Shown one piece after another: positions 23,542-32,770 of a stretch of 36,064 nt of DNA (within the stretch, counting starts at the first letter, position 1; each line of letters begins with the position of its first letter). The notes beneath the pieces were generated by a model. It saw only the letters and a list, made by a program, of their open reading frames with translations, had not been told where the DNA came from and did not search any database. The DNA lies in contig CALMSL010000137.1 of assembly GCA_937872445.1 (NCBI GenBank), forward strand, positions 1-36,064. Direction: 5' to 3'. Position numbers and translations under genes: made by a program. The DNA is from an uncultured Microbacteriaceae bacterium (GTDB lineage: Bacteria > Actinomycetota > Actinomycetes > Actinomycetales > Microbacteriaceae).

Positions 23542-23563
23542 TTTTGGTCCCCTTTTGGTCCCC
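23542..23563. repeat. Tandem 11-bp repeats, probable integrase arm sites
   Basis: TTTTGGTCCCC occurs twice, head to tail, at 23542-23552 and 23553-23563. The inverted counterparts lie at 23629-23650. This suits arm-type sites for the integrase, just outside its coding region. Confidence 0.6.
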
Positions 23564-23628
23564 TTGTCCACAGGCAGAGCGTCGCGACGGATTCTGCTTC
23601 CACAGGTCGACCACGCCTACCAGTCCAG

Positions 23629-23650
23629 GGGGACCAGAAGGGGACCAGAG
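23629..23650. repeat. Tandem 11-bp repeats, inverted counterpart of 23542-23563
   Basis: GGGGACCAGAA (23629-23639) and GGGGACCAGAG (23640-23650) are near-perfect reverse complements of the two upstream repeats. The four sites flank a 65-bp centre. Confidence 0.6.
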
Positions 23651-23671
23651 AAAACGACGTTCAGAAACAAC

Positions 23672-23707
23672 AAATCCCTGATGAAAATTGCTTCTCATCA
23701 GGGATTT
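23672..23707. terminator. 13-bp-stem terminator after tRNA-Pro
   Basis: AAATCCCTGATGA (23672-23684) and TCATCAGGGATTT (23695-23707) pair perfectly. On the minus strand it follows the tRNA 3' end by 5 nt and is followed by a T-rich stretch, so it ends the tRNA transcript. It may work in both directions. Confidence 0.8.
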
Positions 23708-23711
23708 TCTG

Positions 23712-23785
<74 letters not shown>

Positions 23786-23805
23786 TGGCATTGTTTTTCA
23801 GTTGT

Positions 23806-23876
23806 TCGGGCCGACCGAAGAGTGGTAAACCACTTAACCCCCAGTCACGTGCGCTACCAAGCTGCGCCACAGCCCG
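23806..23876 (-). pseudogene. Degenerate tRNA-Pro copy
   Basis: Its 5' half is nearly the same as the intact tRNA: 23829-23881 matches 23738-23790 at 50 of 53 positions. The anticodon loop CTGGGGG is kept and the 3' acceptor strand CGGCCCG still pairs with CGGGCTG (one G-U), but the anticodon stem has a mismatch and the T arm is lost. Probably a leftover from integration or a decayed tandem duplicate; not a working tRNA. Confidence 0.65.
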
Positions 23877-23968
23877 TGGCAATTACCTCAGATAGCCTAT
23901 CGCGCCAAAAGGACTGACATCGTCCGCCATCAGGAGCATGATGGGAGAGGACCGAAAGCGAGGAGCCC

Positions 23969-24451
23969 ATGCAAACAGTGGCGTTGTCTGAGGTGCTGGA
24001 ACGCGAACACCGAGACGTCGACGGTGGCATCGAAGAATACTCAGCCGGGCTCACCCACGGCGACACCGACACCACGCCACTGCTGCGCGCCATGAACGGC
24101 CTCCGCCGGCACATCTACCTCGAAGAAGAATTCCTGTTCCCGCACCTCAAGAATGCCGGCCTCAGCATGCCCATCTTCGTCATGATGCGCGAACACGGCG
24201 AACTGTGGGACGCCATGGAAACCCTCGACGCGCTCCTCGCCGACCACACCGACACCGGCACGCTCCAAAACTCATGCCGCGAACTGCTCGCCAAACTCGA
24301 CAACCACAACTCCAAAGAAGAACCCATCATCTACCCGCAAGCCGACGCCGTACTCGACGACGTCGCAACCGAGAAACTCCACGACTACCTCAGCACAGGC
24401 CGGATGCCCCACGGGTGGCGGTGCGAAAAGGCGGGCTCGGTTACTGCTTAG
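23969..24451 (+). CDS. Hemerythrin-like (HHE domain) protein
   Basis: A 160-aa four-helix protein. VLEREHRDVD, RRHIYLEEEFLFP, MMREHGELWDAM and NHNSKEEPIIYP provide the His/Glu ligands of a di-iron or haem-type site. HHE proteins bind oxygen or nitric oxide or sense oxidative stress. It is monocistronic, transcribed away from the tRNA and convergent with der. ATG 23969 is the only plausible start; AGGAG lies about 7 nt upstream. Confidence 0.85.
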   Translation: MQTVALSEVLEREHRDVDGGIEEYSAGLTHGDTDTTPLLRAMNGLRRHIYLEEEFLFPHLKNAGLSMPIFVMMREHGELWDAMETLDALLADHTDTGTLQNSCRELLAKLDNHNSKEEPIIYPQADAVLDDVATEKLHDYLSTGRMPHGWRCEKAGSVTA

Positions 24452-24552
24452 CTCATTTCGAGACGGCCCTCCGGTCCTCCTCAATGAGCGGAATCTACGT
24501 GCGCTTGCGGCTTTCCCGACCGGCCGGCGAGACGCCGACCGGCGCGTTCGAG

Positions 24553-24576
24553 GCGAAGGCCAGAAATGGCCTTCGC
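24553..24576. terminator. 9-bp-stem hairpin after der
   Basis: GCGAAGGCC-AGAAAT-GGCCTTCGC lies 8 nt past the der stop on the minus strand. There is no strong T tract. Its layout closely resembles the hairpin at 31240-31263. Confidence 0.55.
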
Positions 24577-24583
24577 TCGCAAG

Positions 24584-26089
24584 CTAACGCTTGCGTCTTT
24601 CTCGAACGCGCATATTCACGTTGATGGGGCTGCCCTCGAAACCGTACACCTCGCGCAGGCGACGCGTGATGAAACGGCGGTACTGCGGGTCCAGGAACCC
24701 GGTCGTGAACAGCACGAACGTCGGCGGGCGGGTGGACGCCTGCGTACCGAACAGGATGCGCGGCTGCTTGCCACCGCGCACCGGGTGCGGGTGCTCCGAC
24801 GTGAGCTCAGCCAACAGCGCGTTGAACTTGCCCGTCGGAATACGCGTATCCCACGACTGCAACGCTAACTCGAGCGCAGGAACGAGCTTCTCCAGGTGTC
24901 GGCCCGTCTTCGCCGAAATGTTCACGCGCGGCGCCCAGGCAACGTGGCCGAGATCCTGCTCGATCTCCCGCTCCAGGTAACGGCGCCGCTCATCATCGAG
25001 CAGATCCCACTTGTTGAACGCGAGCACGAGCGCGCGGCCGCTCTCCAGCACCAATTCGATGATGCGCACATCCTGCTCGCTGATCGGCTCCGTCACATCG
25101 ATCAGGACGACGGCGACCTCCGCCTTCTCCAGCGCGGCGCTCGTGCGCAGCGACGCATAAAAGTCGGCACCCTGCGCAAGATTCATCCGGCGACGGATGC
25201 CCGCGGTGTCGACGAACGTCCACACCCGTCCGGCAAGCTCGATCTGCTCATCCACCGGATCCCGCGTCGTGCCGGCCATCTCGTTGACGACCACACGCTC
25301 CTCGCCCGCGGCACGGTTCAGCAGCGACGACTTGCCCACGTTCGGGCGCCCAAGCAGCGCGACCCGCCGCGGTCCGCCCACCTGCTCCTTCGCCACCGTC
25401 GAAACCTCAGGAAGCACCGTGAGCACGTAGTCGAGCAGGTCCGCCACTCCCCTGCCGTGCACCGCAGACACCGGCCACGGCTGCCCGAGACCCAGACTCC
25501 ACAGACTCGCCGCCTCCGGCTCCTGGCGGATATCATCCACCTTGTTCGCAACCAGAATCACCGGCTTCTTCGTCGCACGCAGCATCTTCACGACATGCTC
25601 ATCGGTGGCGGTAGGCCCGACCATCGCATCCACGACGAACAGCACCGCGTCGGCCAGGTCGATCGCGATCTCCGCCTGCGCGGCCACCGCTGCGTGAATG
25701 CCCTTCGCGTCGGGCTCCCACCCGCCGGTGTCCACGAGCGTGAACCGGCGCTCATTCCACTCCGCCTTGTAGTTCACCCGGTCGCGCGTGACACCGGGCG
25801 TATCCTGCACGACCGCTTCGCGACGCCCGAGAATCCGATTCACGAGAGCGGACTTGCCCACATTCGGGCGGCCGACGATCGCCAGAACGGGAAGCGCCGG
25901 CAGGAAGTGGATCGCATCCGGGTCCTCCGTTGCGGCGTCGAGGATACCCAGATCCTCCTCGTCAAGCTCATACTCGTCGAGGCCCACCCGCAGCGCGCTC
26001 GCCCGCTGGGCGGCAGTCTCGTCATCCATCGCTGCCAGGCGGTCGGCGAGCTCCGGGTTCAGCTCGGGGAAATCATCGTCATCTGGCAC
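24584..26089 (-). CDS. der: Ribosome-assembly GTPase Der (EngA)
   Basis: A 501-aa protein with two tandem G domains: GRPNVGKS at residues 73-80, a second [14 protein letters not shown] near 250, DTPG/DTAG switches and NKVD/NKWD specificity motifs, then the KH-like C-terminal domain. The acidic N-terminal extension of about 60 residues is common in Actinobacteria. Der is an essential GTPase for 50S subunit maturation. Start ATG 26089; the cmk gene ends about 100 nt upstream with a large hairpin between. Confidence 0.97.
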   Translation of the reverse strand: MPDDDDFPELNPELADRLAAMDDETAAQRASALRVGLDEYELDEEDLGILDAATEDPDAIHFLPALPVLAIVGRPNVGKSALVNRILGRREAVVQDTPGVTRDRVNYKAEWNERRFTLVDTGGWEPDAKGIHAAVAAQAEIAIDLADAVLFVVDAMVGPTATDEHVVKMLRATKKPVILVANKVDDIRQEPEAASLWSLGLGQPWPVSAVHGRGVADLLDYVLTVLPEVSTVAKEQVGGPRRVALLGRPNVGKSSLLNRAAGEERVVVNEMAGTTRDPVDEQIELAGRVWTFVDTAGIRRRMNLAQGADFYASLRTSAALEKAEVAVVLIDVTEPISEQDVRIIELVLESGRALVLAFNKWDLLDDERRRYLEREIEQDLGHVAWAPRVNISAKTGRHLEKLVPALELALQSWDTRIPTGKFNALLAELTSEHPHPVRGGKQPRILFGTQASTRPPTFVLFTTGFLDPQYRRFITRRLREVYGFEGSPINVNMRVRERRKR

Positions 26090-26111
26090 CCGTCAATCCT
26101 ACGGGCTTGCC

Positions 26112-26194
26112 GACTTTCATGATTCAGGAGGTGGTGGGGCTGGAGTGTCCCGCCACACCTCCTCCGTCACACCACCTCCTGAATAATGAAAGTC
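26112..26194. repeat. 25-bp-arm inverted repeat between cmk and der
   Basis: Arms 26112-26136 and 26170-26194 pair at 24 of 25 positions around a 33-nt loop. The right arm overlaps the cmk stop codon. It may be a terminator or processing site within the operon, or a copy of a dispersed palindromic repeat. Confidence 0.75.
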
Positions 26195-26888
26195 AGGAGC
26201 GGATGAGGGAGACCAGGGCGGCGACGGTTTCGTCGAAATTCAGGTTCGTGGAATCCAAAGTCACCACGCCCGGCGCGGCCGTCATGAAATCGACCACTTT
26301 CAGATCCTGCGCATCGCGGGCCGCCAACTGCTTCCCCACCGCCTCGGCGGACGGCGACTTCAGCTCGGCCGCGCGCCTCGCCTGGCGCGCCTCCTCGGAT
26401 GCCGTGAGCAGCACGCGCACGTTCGCGTCCGGCGCGACAATTGTCGTAATGTCGCGGCCCTCCGTGATGATGCCCGGGCGCGAACCGTGCGCGATCCGCT
26501 CGCGGAACAAACCCGTCAGATGCTCCCGCACGCGCGGCACGCGGGCGACGGCGCTCACCACCGCCGACACCGCAGGATCCCGGATCGCCTCCGTCACGCG
26601 CTCGCTGCCGATCCGAACGAAATAGTCATCAGGGTCGACACCGATCTCGTAGTCGAAATCACCGAGAAGGCCGATCACGGCATCCACATCGTTCGGGTCG
26701 ACGCCCTTGGCCACTGCGCGCCAGGCCAGCGCACGGTACGCCGCGCCAGTGTCCTGATACTCGAAGCCGAGTTCGCGAGCGGCGGCACGGCTCACGCTCG
26801 ACTTGCCGCTGCCTGCCGGGCCATCGACCGCGACGGCGATGCGCGCAGAAGGTGCCACCGTCTCGCTCATCGACTTGTCCTCACTCAT
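26193..26888 (-). CDS. cmk: Cytidylate kinase
   Basis: A 231-aa protein. The P-loop GPAGSGKSS lies near residues 23-31, followed by [14 protein letters not shown], then [16 protein letters not shown] and a QARRAAEL lid segment, as in Cmk. It phosphorylates CMP and dCMP. ATG 26888 is chosen over the longer frame: GGAGG precedes it and it overlaps the tyrA stop by 4 nt. Confidence 0.96.
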   Translation of the reverse strand: MSEDKSMSETVAPSARIAVAVDGPAGSGKSSVSRAAARELGFEYQDTGAAYRALAWRAVAKGVDPNDVDAVIGLLGDFDYEIGVDPDDYFVRIGSERVTEAIRDPAVSAVVSAVARVPRVREHLTGLFRERIAHGSRPGIITEGRDITTIVAPDANVRVLLTASEEARQARRAAELKSPSAEAVGKQLAARDAQDLKVVDFMTAAPGVVTLDSTNLNFDETVAALVSLIRS

Positions 26889-27976
26889 TTCCACGCCTCC
26901 GCCACGCGCCAACCGCGCGTCTCCAACTCGGCAACAAGCTGCGCCTCAACCTCGGGAAGCACCGAAATTTCGGCAAGACCAACAAGCGTCCCCGGCGAGT
27001 GCTCAAGACGGAGATCCTCGAGGTTGATCCCCGCATCCCCAATCTCGGCGAGAAGACGCGCAAGCTCACCCGGTTTGTCATCCACCATGACAACGAGCTG
27101 GCTGAACCGACGATCCTGGCCGTGCTTGCCCGGCAGTCTGGCAACACCGACATTCCCGGCAGCCAGAGTCTCTGCGATTGCCCGCTTCGCCCCCGGCGCC
27201 GTCGGCGCTTCCAGAATGGAGACGAAATCATCCAGATCGCCCCGGAAAGCACGAAGGATGTCCACGACCGTCTCGCTGTTCGCCGCCAAAATCTGGATCC
27301 AGAGCGTGGGGTCGCTCGAGGCGATCCGCGTCGTATCCCGTAGCCCCTGCCCGGTGAGCGACAGCGCCCGCGCCGATCCCTCGGAGAGTTGCTTCGCGAG
27401 CAGCGTCGCGATCACCTGCGGCACATGGGAGACGAGCGCGACGCTCTCATCGTGCTCCTTCGCGGTCATGAGCACCGGGATCGCGTCGAGATCGAGAATG
27501 AGATCCTCGACCACGCCCACCACATCGGCGTTCTCGCCATTGCCGGTCGCGATTACCCACGGCCGTCCGACGAACAGGTCGGCGCGCGCCGAAATCGCCC
27601 CACCGCGTTCCCGCCCGGCCAGCGGATGCGAACCGACGTACCGGCTCGTGTCCAGCCCTGCCGCGTGCAGTTCGGCGAGCGGCAGCACCTTCACGCTCGC
27701 GACATCTGTGACGATCGCCTCCGGGAATGCGGCGAGCTCCTGGGCGATGACTGACCCGGTCTGGTCCGGCGGCACGGCCACCACGATGAGCCCCGGCGCA
27801 TCCGAATCCGTTGCGGCACGGCCCGCGCCGTAGTCGATCGCGAGCGAGAGCGCACCGGGTGAGGCGTCAACCACGATGGTGTCGACGCCCTTCGACCGCA
27901 GCGCCAAACCGATGCTCGCGCCGAGCAGCCCCGCGCCGACGATGCGCACCTGACCGCGAATGCGGCTACCGTTCAC
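26885..27976 (-). CDS. tyrA: Prephenate dehydrogenase
   Basis: A 363-aa protein. The NAD-binding Rossmann motif [11 protein letters not shown] lies near residues 13-23, [11 protein letters not shown] and [13 protein letters not shown] follow in the catalytic domain, and a C-terminal ACT domain (about 285-360, [20 protein letters not shown]) suggests feedback control by an aromatic amino acid. The enzyme makes 4-hydroxyphenylpyruvate for tyrosine. GTG 27976 fits the GGAAGG ribosome binding site; GTG 27985 is also possible. Overlaps rluB and cmk. Confidence 0.93.
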   Translation of the reverse strand: MNGSRIRGQVRIVGAGLLGASIGLALRSKGVDTIVVDASPGALSLAIDYGAGRAATDSDAPGLIVVAVPPDQTGSVIAQELAAFPEAIVTDVASVKVLPLAELHAAGLDTSRYVGSHPLAGRERGGAISARADLFVGRPWVIATGNGENADVVGVVEDLILDLDAIPVLMTAKEHDESVALVSHVPQVIATLLAKQLSEGSARALSLTGQGLRDTTRIASSDPTLWIQILAANSETVVDILRAFRGDLDDFVSILEAPTAPGAKRAIAETLAAGNVGVARLPGKHGQDRRFSQLVVMVDDKPGELARLLAEIGDAGINLEDLRLEHSPGTLVGLAEISVLPEVEAQLVAELETRGWRVAEAWK

Positions 27977-28811
27977 GATCCGCACCCCTTCCGGTCCTGC
28001 GTTCGGGCGCGGTGTCAGTCTCCGCGTCAGATTCCTGGTCTGCCGTGGCGTCCCGCGCGATGGTCAACAACTGGCCGAGTTCCACCTTAGACAGGTCGCG
28101 CAACGCGCCGGGAGGGAGATTCCCCAAATGCAGGGGTCCGAACTGGCGCCGCACGAGGTCGATCACCGGATGCCCCACCTCGTCGAGCATCCGCCGCACA
28201 ATCCGATTCCGACCGGAGTGCAGCGTGATCTCGACAATTGTTTCGTGCGCCTGCGCCTCGCCGACGATGCGCACCTTGTCCGCGGCAATCGGACCATCCT
28301 CCAGTTCGACGCCGGAGCGCAGTTTCGCGACCGTTTGCGGCGTGATCCGCCCCTGCGCCTTGGCCACGTAGGTTTTCATGACGCCGAACTTCGGATGCGC
28401 GAGAACGTGCGCGAGCTCCCCGTCATTGGTCAGGATGAGCAGCCCCGACGTCTGCGCGTCGAGCCGCCCGACGTTGAACAGCCGCTCCTCGAACTTCGAG
28501 ACGAAGCGGGACAGGTCCGGGCGCCCCCGGTCGTCGTTCAGGGAACTGACAATTCCCACCGGCTTGTTCAGCATGAGGTAGCGCCGGGTCGTGTCGAGCT
28601 GGATCGGCGTCCCATCCACCGAGACCGCGTCCGTTGCCGCGACGCGACGGCCCAGCTCGGTGACCACCTCGCCGTTCACCTCCACGCGGCCCGCCGTGAT
28701 CAGGTCCTCCGAAACGCGCCGTGACGCGACGCCGGCGGCCGCCATCAGCTTCTGAAGCCGCACACCCTCCGGGGCCGCATCCCCCGCCGCACTGGGTTCA
28801 CGCGATGTCAT
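27966..28811 (-). CDS. Pseudouridine synthase, RluB/RsuA family
   Basis: A 281-aa protein. An S4 RNA-binding domain (RLQKLMAAAGVASRRVSEDL, about residues 17-75) is followed by the catalytic domain with LFNVGRLDAQTSGLLILTND, which holds the catalytic Asp, and HSGRNRIVRRMLDEVGHPV. It probably modifies 23S rRNA. The start ATG 28811 overlaps scpB; the longer frame reads through scpB in another register. Charged C-terminal tail. Confidence 0.94.
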   Translation of the reverse strand: MTSREPSAAGDAAPEGVRLQKLMAAAGVASRRVSEDLITAGRVEVNGEVVTELGRRVAATDAVSVDGTPIQLDTTRRYLMLNKPVGIVSSLNDDRGRPDLSRFVSKFEERLFNVGRLDAQTSGLLILTNDGELAHVLAHPKFGVMKTYVAKAQGRITPQTVAKLRSGVELEDGPIAADKVRIVGEAQAHETIVEITLHSGRNRIVRRMLDEVGHPVIDLVRRQFGPLHLGNLPPGALRDLSKVELGQLLTIARDATADQESDAETDTAPERRTGRGADRER

Positions 28812-29406
28812 CGAAGCCTTCGGATCCGTCGTCGAGCAGCGGGGAGATGTGCGGAAGCTCGTCGATCGAGTTGATTCCGAGCTGGCTGAGCAGCACATCG
28901 GTGGTTTCGTAGTGGATCGCGCCGGTCTCGCTGTCCGTGAACGCCTCCGTCACGAGGCCGCGGCCGACCAGCGTTCGCACCACAGAATCCACGTTCACGG
29001 CACGGATCGAAGCGATCTGTCCGCGGCTGATCGGCTGCTTGTAGGCGATCACCGCGAGCGTCTCCAGGGCCGCCTGGGAGAGTTTCGTGGGATTCTCGGT
29101 GAGCACGAAATCGCGCACCACGTCATCGAATTCGCCCCGCACGTAGATGCGCCAGCCGCCGCCGACTTCGCGCAGCTCGAAACCCCGCCGGGTGCCCGCG
29201 CGGCCGCCCCCCTCGGTGCCATCCGGAGCGAGTCCGTCGTAGTCGGCCACGAGCCGTTCGATGGATTGCCGCACCGCCGGCACGGGCGCGCCGAGGGCCG
29301 TCGCGAGGCTGACAATGCTGATCGGCTCGTCGGCGACCATGAAAATCGCCTCCAGTCGGCGCTCCAGGTCGGCGCCAACTCCGCTCTCCTCTGCCTCCTG
29401 CATCAT
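28798..29406 (-). CDS. scpB: Segregation and condensation protein ScpB
   Basis: A 202-aa protein with the two winged-helix domains of ScpB: LERRLEAIFMVADEPISIVS at about residues 13-32 and LSQAALETLAVIAYKQPISR, then GQIASIRAVNVDSVVRTLVG. It is the kite subunit that dimerises and binds ScpA in the SMC-ScpAB condensin. ATG 29406 overlaps the scpA stop (ATGA), so both are made at matched rates. Confidence 0.96.
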   Translation of the reverse strand: MMQEAEESGVGADLERRLEAIFMVADEPISIVSLATALGAPVPAVRQSIERLVADYDGLAPDGTEGGGRAGTRRGFELREVGGGWRIYVRGEFDDVVRDFVLTENPTKLSQAALETLAVIAYKQPISRGQIASIRAVNVDSVVRTLVGRGLVTEAFTDSETGAIHYETTDVLLSQLGINSIDELPHISPLLDDGSEGFDDIA

Positions 29407-30251
29407 TCGTTGCCTCCGTAGTCGGAGCCGAGAGTCGCCAGACTCGCATCCGACCAGTTCTCCGCCGTCCAGCGGATGCTCAGCTCGCCGAGCGGTTCGA
29501 CCTGCTGGAACGAGACCGCATCCGCCCGATACAACTCCAGCACCGCGAGAAATCGGGCAATCACGACGCCCCTCTGATCCGCCCCCGCGATGAGTTCGCG
29601 GAACGTGACCGGGCCGCCCCTGCGCAGCGTGGCGACGACGATCGCCGCCTGCTCCCGAACGCTGACGAGCGGCGCGTGCAAATGGTCGAGCCCGACCGTT
29701 GGCAGCTCCCTCGGTGCGAGGGCGAGCGTTGCGAGTGCCGCGAAGTCCTCCGGCGTGAGCGTCCAGACCAGCTCCGGCGTCCGCGCCCGATACTTTTCCT
29801 CCAGGCGGACCTGCCGGGCGTGACGCACGGACTCCGCCTCGAAACCGCGGCTGAACCAGGCCGAGACTTCCTTGAACGCGCGGTACTGCAGGAGGCGGGC
29901 GAACAGCAGATCCCTGGCCTCGAGCAGCGCCACCGATTCGGCATCGACAAGTTCGCCCTGCGGAAGCAGGCCGGCGACCTTCAGGTCGAGAAGCGTTGCG
30001 GCGACGACGAGGAACTCGCTCGCCTGGTCGAGCTCCTCCGGCCCGCTGAGGGTTGCGAGGTAGCAGATGAACTCGTCCGTGACCGCGCTCAACGCGATCT
30101 CCGTCACATCGAGTTCGTGTTTGGCGATGAGGCTCAGCAGCAGATCGAACGGGCCGGAGAAATTGCCGAGAGAGACCGAAAACCCGGCATCCGCCAACCC
30201 GGTTTCGGTCATCTCCGACTCGGGCGCCGCGGCGCTACGCGACGGCACCAC
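29403..30251 (-). CDS. scpA: Segregation and condensation protein ScpA (kleisin)
   Basis: A 282-aa protein. NFSGPFDLLLSLIAKHELDV (about residues 29-48) is the conserved N-terminal kleisin motif that binds the SMC neck; LVVAATLLDLKVAGLLP follows; the C-terminal winged helix (about 210-275) binds the SMC head. The first 20 residues are non-conserved; the start may be GTG 30251 or ATG 30212. Overlaps parA by 17 nt. Confidence 0.95.
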   Translation of the reverse strand: MVPSRSAAAPESEMTETGLADAGFSVSLGNFSGPFDLLLSLIAKHELDVTEIALSAVTDEFICYLATLSGPEELDQASEFLVVAATLLDLKVAGLLPQGELVDAESVALLEARDLLFARLLQYRAFKEVSAWFSRGFEAESVRHARQVRLEEKYRARTPELVWTLTPEDFAALATLALAPRELPTVGLDHLHAPLVSVREQAAIVVATLRRGGPVTFRELIAGADQRGVVIARFLAVLELYRADAVSFQQVEPLGELSIRWTAENWSDASLATLGSDYGGNE

Positions 30252-31125
30252 GGAAGATCAGTTCCCTCGCCAGCTGACGGTAGCTCTCTGCGGCCGCATG
30301 CTCCGGCGCGAACTCGGTAATCGGCGCGGCAGCCACGCTCGCATCCGGGAATTTCACCGTGCGGGCGATCACCGTCTCGAACACCCGGTCGCCGAACGTC
30401 TCGACAACCCGCTCCAGAACCTCGCGCGAGTGCAGCGTGCGCGAGTCGTACATTGTCGCGAGGATACCGTCGAGCTCCAGCGCAGGATTCAGGCGGTCCC
30501 GAACCTTGTCGATCGTCTCCACGAGCAGGGCGACCCCGCGCAACGCGAAATACTCGCACTCCAACGGGATGAGCACGCCGTGGCTCGCAGTGAGAGCATT
30601 CACCGTGAGGATACCGAGCGACGGCTGGCAGTCGATCAGGATCAGGTCATAATCGTTGGCGACCTTGCGCAGCACGCGGGCGAGAATCTGCTCGCGGGCA
30701 ACCTCGTTCACGAGGTGGACCTCCGCCGCGGAAAGGTCGATGTTCGCCGGAATCACGTCGAGGTTCTTCGTGGCGGTGTGCTGGATAGCCTCCTGCGGAT
30801 CCTTCACGGTGCCGACGAGCAGGTCGTAGATGTTCGGCACATCGTGGGTCGGAACGGCCAGACCCGCCGAGAGGGCGCCCTGCGGATCGAAGTCGACGCA
30901 CAGCACCTTCCGGCCGTACTCGGCCAGTGCCGCGCCGAGGTTGATCGTGGACGTCGTCTTGCCCACGCCGCCCTTCTGATTGCACAGCGCGACGATCCGC
31001 GCCGGCCCGTGGCCCTTGAGGCGTGCCGGCTCGGGGAAAACCGTGATCGGGCGACCGGTCGGCCCGGTTTCCGGGACTTCGAGGCCCGCGAGTTCCGCGG
31101 CCGTGTCATCCCGTTTGCTGGTCAC
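30235..31125 (-). CDS. parA: ParA/Soj chromosome-partition ATPase
   Basis: A 296-aa protein. KGGVGKTT (deviant Walker A, about residues 50-57), LCVDFDPQG and LILIDCQPSLG (Walker B) identify ParA/MinD-type ATPases. A 40-residue N-terminal extension precedes the ATPase. There is no parB beside it, and the position next to scpAB is typical of Actinobacteria. It probably assists chromosome segregation rather than plasmid partition, as the neighbours are all housekeeping genes. Confidence 0.9.
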   Translation of the reverse strand: MTSKRDDTAAELAGLEVPETGPTGRPITVFPEPARLKGHGPARIVALCNQKGGVGKTTSTINLGAALAEYGRKVLCVDFDPQGALSAGLAVPTHDVPNIYDLLVGTVKDPQEAIQHTATKNLDVIPANIDLSAAEVHLVNEVAREQILARVLRKVANDYDLILIDCQPSLGILTVNALTASHGVLIPLECEYFALRGVALLVETIDKVRDRLNPALELDGILATMYDSRTLHSREVLERVVETFGDRVFETVIARTVKFPDASVAAAPITEFAPEHAAAESYRQLARELIFRGAVA

Positions 31126-31239
31126 GAAAGAGAGTCTAACGGTCGCCTGCTGGACGGCCGTTCAGGCGCGCGTGCGTGCGCTTGAGTGCTAATCGGCTTA
31201 CTCCCGATGGTCGAGATCACCATCGGCGCTGGCGTCGCG

Positions 31240-31263
31240 GCGACGACCGGAAATGGTCGTCGC
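31240..31263. terminator. Hairpin terminator after xerD
   Basis: GCGACGACC-GGAAAT-GGTCGTCGC lies 9 nt past the xerD stop on the minus strand. A second dyad, CCGATGGT...ACCATCGG (31204-31226), follows. Together they separate xerD from parA. Confidence 0.6.
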
Positions 31264-31272
31264 TCTATTGCT

Positions 31273-32223
31273 TCAGCGCGCTCTCGGATGAGCTTCCGTG
31301 TACATGTCGCGAAGCGTGTCGGCGGTCACGAGCGTGTAGATCTGGGTCGTGGCCACCGAGGAGTGGCCGAGCAGCTCCTGCACGACCCGGACGTCCGCGC
31401 CGCCCTCCAGCAGGTGGGTGGCGAACGAGTGCCGGAACGTGTGCGGCGACACCTCGATATCGAGCTTCGACTGCTCGGCCCTCGCCTTGATCACGAGCCA
31501 CACGCTCTGCCGCGACAACCGCTGGCCGCGAACCCCCAGAAACAGCGCCGGAGTCGCTTTGCCCCTCGCCGACAACAGCGGGCGCGCCCGCACGAGGTAC
31601 GCGTCGAGGGCGGCCCGCGCGAAACTGCCGAGCGGGACGATGCGCTGCTTCCCGCCCTTCCCGAACAGCCGGACGACATCCGCCGCCCCCTCCCCCTGGC
31701 TGCTGATGACGTCGTCCACATTGAGGTCGACCGCCTCGCTGACTCGCGCACCCGTCGCATACAACAGCTCGAGCAGCGCCTTGTCGCGCAGCGACACCTC
31801 ATCGTCGCCGTCCGTCGTGTCGAGGATGGCGGCCATCTGACGCACCGTGATCGCCTTCGGGAGCTTGCCCGCCAGTTTCGGCGGTTTCGATTCTGCCGAC
31901 ACATCAGAGGCGGCGAGACCCTCCTCGAGGAGGAAACGGTGGAAACCGCGTACCGACGAGAGCATCCGGGCCGTCGAGGATGCGGCCAGTGGCGCCTCGC
32001 TTCGCCCCCTCAGGTCCTGGATGAATGCGGAGACATCCTCGGCGGTGGCCTCCGCCGTCGACGCCACGCCCCGGTCGGCGAGGAGCGCCAGGTACGCCTC
32101 AAGATCCCGCCGATACGCGCCCACGGTGTTCGCGGAAAGTCCGCGCTCGATCGAAACGTGGCGAAGGTAGCGTTCGAGCGCTCGGGGAAACGGGATGCCG
32201 ACAGGCGGCTCAGAGCCGGGCAT
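31273..32223 (-). CDS. xerD: Tyrosine recombinase XerD
   Basis: A 316-aa protein. The SAM-like N-terminal domain (about residues 12-110) is followed by the catalytic core: TGARVSEAVDL (Arg), HTFRHSFATHL (H-x-x-R) and LGHSSVATTQIYT (His and nucleophile Tyr). With XerC it resolves chromosome dimers at dif. It overlaps the Nudix gene by 14 nt and belongs to the core operon, unlike the element integrase. Confidence 0.95.
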   Translation of the reverse strand: MPGSEPPVGIPFPRALERYLRHVSIERGLSANTVGAYRRDLEAYLALLADRGVASTAEATAEDVSAFIQDLRGRSEAPLAASSTARMLSSVRGFHRFLLEEGLAASDVSAESKPPKLAGKLPKAITVRQMAAILDTTDGDDEVSLRDKALLELLYATGARVSEAVDLNVDDVISSQGEGAADVVRLFGKGGKQRIVPLGSFARAALDAYLVRARPLLSARGKATPALFLGVRGQRLSRQSVWLVIKARAEQSKLDIEVSPHTFRHSFATHLLEGGADVRVVQELLGHSSVATTQIYTLVTADTLRDMYTEAHPRAR

Positions 32224-32770
32224 GGGCGTTCAACACCGAAATCGCGAGGATCGCATTGCGCAGCCGGCCATCGAGCACCGCGGCCACAACCTCCTGCAGC
32301 GGCACCCACTTCACCTCGATGTCCGCCTCCTCCGCCGTGCGCTCGAACGACTGCTCCGCCGCCGAAAGACCGCGGGCGCGGTACACGGTGATGCACTCGG
32401 AGCTGCCGCCCGGCGAACTGAAAAACTCGCACAGCGGCGACCACTCCGAAGCCACCAGATCCGCTTCCTCCCCGAGCTCGCGCTGCGCCGCCGAAAGCGA
32501 ATCCTCGCCATCGACATCGAGCAGTCCAGCAGGCAGCTCCCAGTCGCGGTAGCCGATCGGGTGCCGGTACTGCTTGATCAGCAGAACCCGGCCCTGCGCA
32601 TCCTCCGCGAGAACTGCGACCGCACCCGGGTGCTTCTGATATTCGCGGACGAGTTCCCCGTCGCCGAACGCGAAACGGTCGCGGAACACATCCCACACCG
32701 CGCCGTCGAACACCCGCTCACTGTCGTGAACCTGAACCGGAAACCTCTCGTCGGAGAGGAGGTCAGGCAT
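32210..32770 (-). CDS. Nudix hydrolase, ADP-ribose pyrophosphatase-like
   Basis: A 186-aa protein. The Nudix box [20 protein letters not shown], continuing EADL (about residues 83-106), and [18 protein letters not shown] after it are typical of ADP-sugar pyrophosphatases. They hydrolyse ADP-ribose to AMP and ribose-5-phosphate. The start ATG 32770 overlaps the pyrG stop by 8 nt; a longer start would lie inside pyrG. Confidence 0.9.
   Translation of the reverse strand: MPDLLSDERFPVQVHDSERVFDGAVWDVFRDRFAFGDGELVREYQKHPGAVAVLAEDAQGRVLLIKQYRHPIGYRDWELPAGLLDVDGEDSLSAAQRELGEEADLVASEWSPLCEFFSSPGGSSECITVYRARGLSAAEQSFERTAEEADIEVKWVPLQEVVAAVLDGRLRNAILAISVLNAHARL

Noticed and set aside
24896-26122. Long plus-strand open frame opposite der
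   Set aside because: It lies antisense to a clear GTPase gene, with Arg/His-rich composition typical of shadow frames in high-GC DNA.
26487-27833. 448-codon plus-strand open frame opposite cmk and tyrA
   Set aside because: Shadow of two well-supported genes; no ribosome binding site or domain.
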